Assembly: GCA_013911345.1 (NCBI GenBank)
Contig: JACETJ010000085.1
Location: 1-6,094 of the forward strand
Source: Congregibacter sp.
GTDB taxonomy: Bacteria; Pseudomonadota; Gammaproteobacteria; Pseudomonadales; Halieaceae
Direction of reading: 5' to 3'
Length of the DNA stretch: 6,094 bases
Shown: positions 4,710-6,094 of the stretch, piece by piece
Layout of the letters: the number at the start of each line of letters is the position of its first letter
Position numbering within the stretch: position 1 is the first letter of the stretch
Notes under the pieces: generated by a model
Seen by the model: only the letters and a program-made list of their open reading frames with translations
What the model was told of the DNA's origin: nothing
The model's database searches: none
Made by a program: the position numbers and the translations under genes

Positions 4710-6094
4710 TTAGTGAAAGTCCCGAGATTGCACAGCCAAAGCGCTCAGGCGATCGCTGCAGTCCTCCAGTGTGCCGGCAATCACATGCGTCACGCCGTCG
4801 CGAGATTCCACCGTACCTTTGACTAATAGTAATCGGGCGGTCATCAGGCTTTGTCGGTAGCGTTCCTGAATCGCTGGCCAGACGATCACGTTGATATTGC
4901 CTGTCTCATCTTCCAAGGTCAGGAACACCACGCCTGAAGCGGTGCCGGGGCGTTGCCGGCAGGTGACCAGCCCGGCTACCCGCACAAAGCGATGATTACC
5001 CAGCATCTCAAGTTCCGCTTGCCGCCGACATCGGTCAAAGGGTTGCTGGTGGCGCAGTAGGGCCAGAGGATGTGACCTGAGAGTCAGCCCGGTGCTTTGA
5101 TAATCAGCGATGACTTCTTCAGGGAGCGTGGGCGCTGCCGTGAGGACCTCGTCGTCCTGAAGGCGGTGCACAGCGGCATCGTTTGGCAGTAGCGGGCGGT
5201 GATCTTCCAGCGCCATGGTTTGCCAGTGGGATTGATAACGATTGCCACTGATGCCCGAAAGTGCATCGGCGGCGGCAAGTGCTTCCATATCACCGCGATC
5301 GAGGCAGGCGCGTTGGCGCAGGTCAGCGACGCTGGCAAAGGCGCGCAGACGCTGTGCCGTGTGAATACGTTGGCCTGCTGGCTCGCTAAGACCTTTGATC
5401 AGCCTCAATCCCAATCTGATGGGTGGTTGCTGTTGGTCTGCTGAAGACAGGATCTGATGATCCCAACTGCTGTGATTCACATCGACGGGTAAGACCATGA
5501 TGTGATGTCGTCGCGCATCCTGTATCAGTTGTGATGGCGAATAAAAGCCCATGGGCTGACTGTTGAGTAGCCCGACATAGAAGGCGGCGGGGTGATGGCA
5601 TTTGAGCCAGGCAGAGACATAGGCGAGCAGGGCAAAGCTCGCCGAGTGCGACTCCGGAAAGCCATAACCGCCAAATCCTTTGATCTGATTGAACAACCGA
5701 TCTGCAAAGTCCGCGGTGTAGCCCTTGTTGATCATGCCTTGCTTGAGCTTGTGCTCGAAGCTGAGAAGTTTGCTGTTTTTGCCCCAGTTGCTGATGGCGC
5801 GCCTCAGAGCGTCGGCTTCCCCTCCGGTGAACCCTGCAGCCACCATAGCCAGACGAATCACCTGTTCCTGAAAAATCGGTACACCCAGTGTGCGCGACAG
5901 GACCGACTCAATGTCCTTATTGGGATAGCTGATCGCCTCCAGCCCGGCCTTGCGACGTAGGTAGGGATGCACCATATCGCCCTGAATCGGGCCGGGTCGA
6001 ACGATGGCGATCTCGATCACCAGGTCGTAAAAGCAGGCGGGTTTCAGTCGTGGCAGCATCGACATTTGCGCGCGCGACTCGATCTGAAACACAC
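4710..6094 (-). CDS. dnaE2: Error-prone DNA polymerase DnaE2 (ImuC), C-terminal part, truncated by window edge
   Basis: DnaE2 is the C-family polymerase that, with ImuA and ImuB, makes the damage-induced mutasome for translesion synthesis. The window holds about the last 461 codons of a protein usually near 1,030; the PHP domain and catalytic palm aspartates lie beyond the right edge. Numbering from the GTG codon at 6092 (an internal valine, not a start): FQIESRAQM (2-10) and RPGPIQGDMVHPYLRR (32-47) of the fingers, GVPIFQEQ (70-77), GFGGYGFPESHSASFALL (139-156), LLNSQPMGFYSP (175-186), PVDVNHSSWD (202-211), IRLGLRLIKGLS (225-236) leading the helix-hairpin-helix region, LTLRSHPLALLR (336-347), an OB fold (about 368-440) with VVFLTLEDETG, and the terminal SRDFH characteristic of DnaE2 rather than DnaE1. 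The frame is intact to TAA at 4712-4710. It converges on the CPXCG gene. Confidence 0.96.
   Translation of the reverse strand, partial: VFQIESRAQMSMLPRLKPACFYDLVIEIAIVRPGPIQGDMVHPYLRRKAGLEAISYPNKDIESVLSRTLGVPIFQEQVIRLAMVAAGFTGGEADALRRAISNWGKNSKLLSFEHKLKQGMINKGYTADFADRLFNQIKGFGGYGFPESHSASFALLAYVSAWLKCHHPAAFYVGLLNSQPMGFYSPSQLIQDARRHHIMVLPVDVNHSSWDHQILSSADQQQPPIRLGLRLIKGLSEPAGQRIHTAQRLRAFASVADLRQRACLDRGDMEALAAADALSGISGNRYQSHWQTMALEDHRPLLPNDAAVHRLQDDEVLTAAPTLPEEVIADYQSTGLTLRSHPLALLRHQQPFDRCRRQAELEMLGNHRFVRVAGLVTCRQRPGTASGVVFLTLEDETGNINVIVWPAIQERYRQSLMTARLLLVKGTVESRDGVTHVIAGTLEDCSDRLSALAVQSRDFH

Noticed and set aside
4704..4714. An 11-nt match (CGCCGTTAGTG) between the dnaE2 stop region and the pyrC stop region at 290-300
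   Set aside because: Both contain the stop codon context on the minus strand, and a single 11-nt match in 6 kb is compatible with chance; no further similarity flanks it.
5592..5960. 122-codon plus-strand open frame opposite dnaE2
   Set aside because: It is in register with the dnaE2 codons and opposite its most conserved fingers region, so it is a shadow frame.

Overview
The window looks like chromosomal DNA of a moderately GC-rich gammaproteobacterium. The block argG / pyrC / rnt has the same neighbours as in Pseudomonas and relatives, and the encoded proteins are very close to gammaproteobacterial ArgG, PyrC and RNase T. An EthA-type Baeyer-Villiger monooxygenase and a DnaE2 polymerase nearby would suit a marine oligotroph such as the OM60/NOR5 (Halieaceae) group, but that placement is an inference. 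There are no tRNA or rRNA genes, CRISPR arrays, insertion sequences or clear signs of recent transfer.

Layout from left to right. (1) Positions 1-1329, minus strand: pyrC (dihydroorotase) followed 5 nt later by rnt (RNase T), which runs off the left edge. (2) Positions 1330-1457: a divergent promoter region between pyrC and argG. It holds candidate promoter elements on both strands and a run of eight T just before the argG ribosome binding site. (3) Positions 1458-2678, plus strand: argG (argininosuccinate synthase), ending in a good intrinsic terminator that overlaps the stop codon. (4) Positions 2679-2871: a 193-nt intergenic region with that terminator, a small hairpin and a candidate operator/promoter. 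(5) Positions 2872-4614, plus strand: a probable two-gene operon of an EthA-like flavin monooxygenase and a 65-residue zinc-ribbon-like protein of the CPXCG family. (6) Positions 4615-4709: a short convergent spacer with two small hairpins. (7) Positions 4710-6094, minus strand: the C-terminal 461 or so codons of dnaE2 (imuC), the error-prone polymerase of the SOS mutasome, running off the right edge.

Functionally the left half is housekeeping. PyrC (pyrimidines) and ArgG (arginine) belong to the two pathways that compete for carbamoyl phosphate, and RNase T matures stable RNA. The right half is accessory: a monooxygenase that probably oxidises a ketone or sulfur/nitrogen compound, and damage-induced mutagenic repair. 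I see no wholly new multi-gene system. The items most worth a second look are the possible UTP-sensitive start of the argG transcript, the monooxygenase with its small Cys-rich partner, and the imuA-imuB genes predicted just beyond the right edge.
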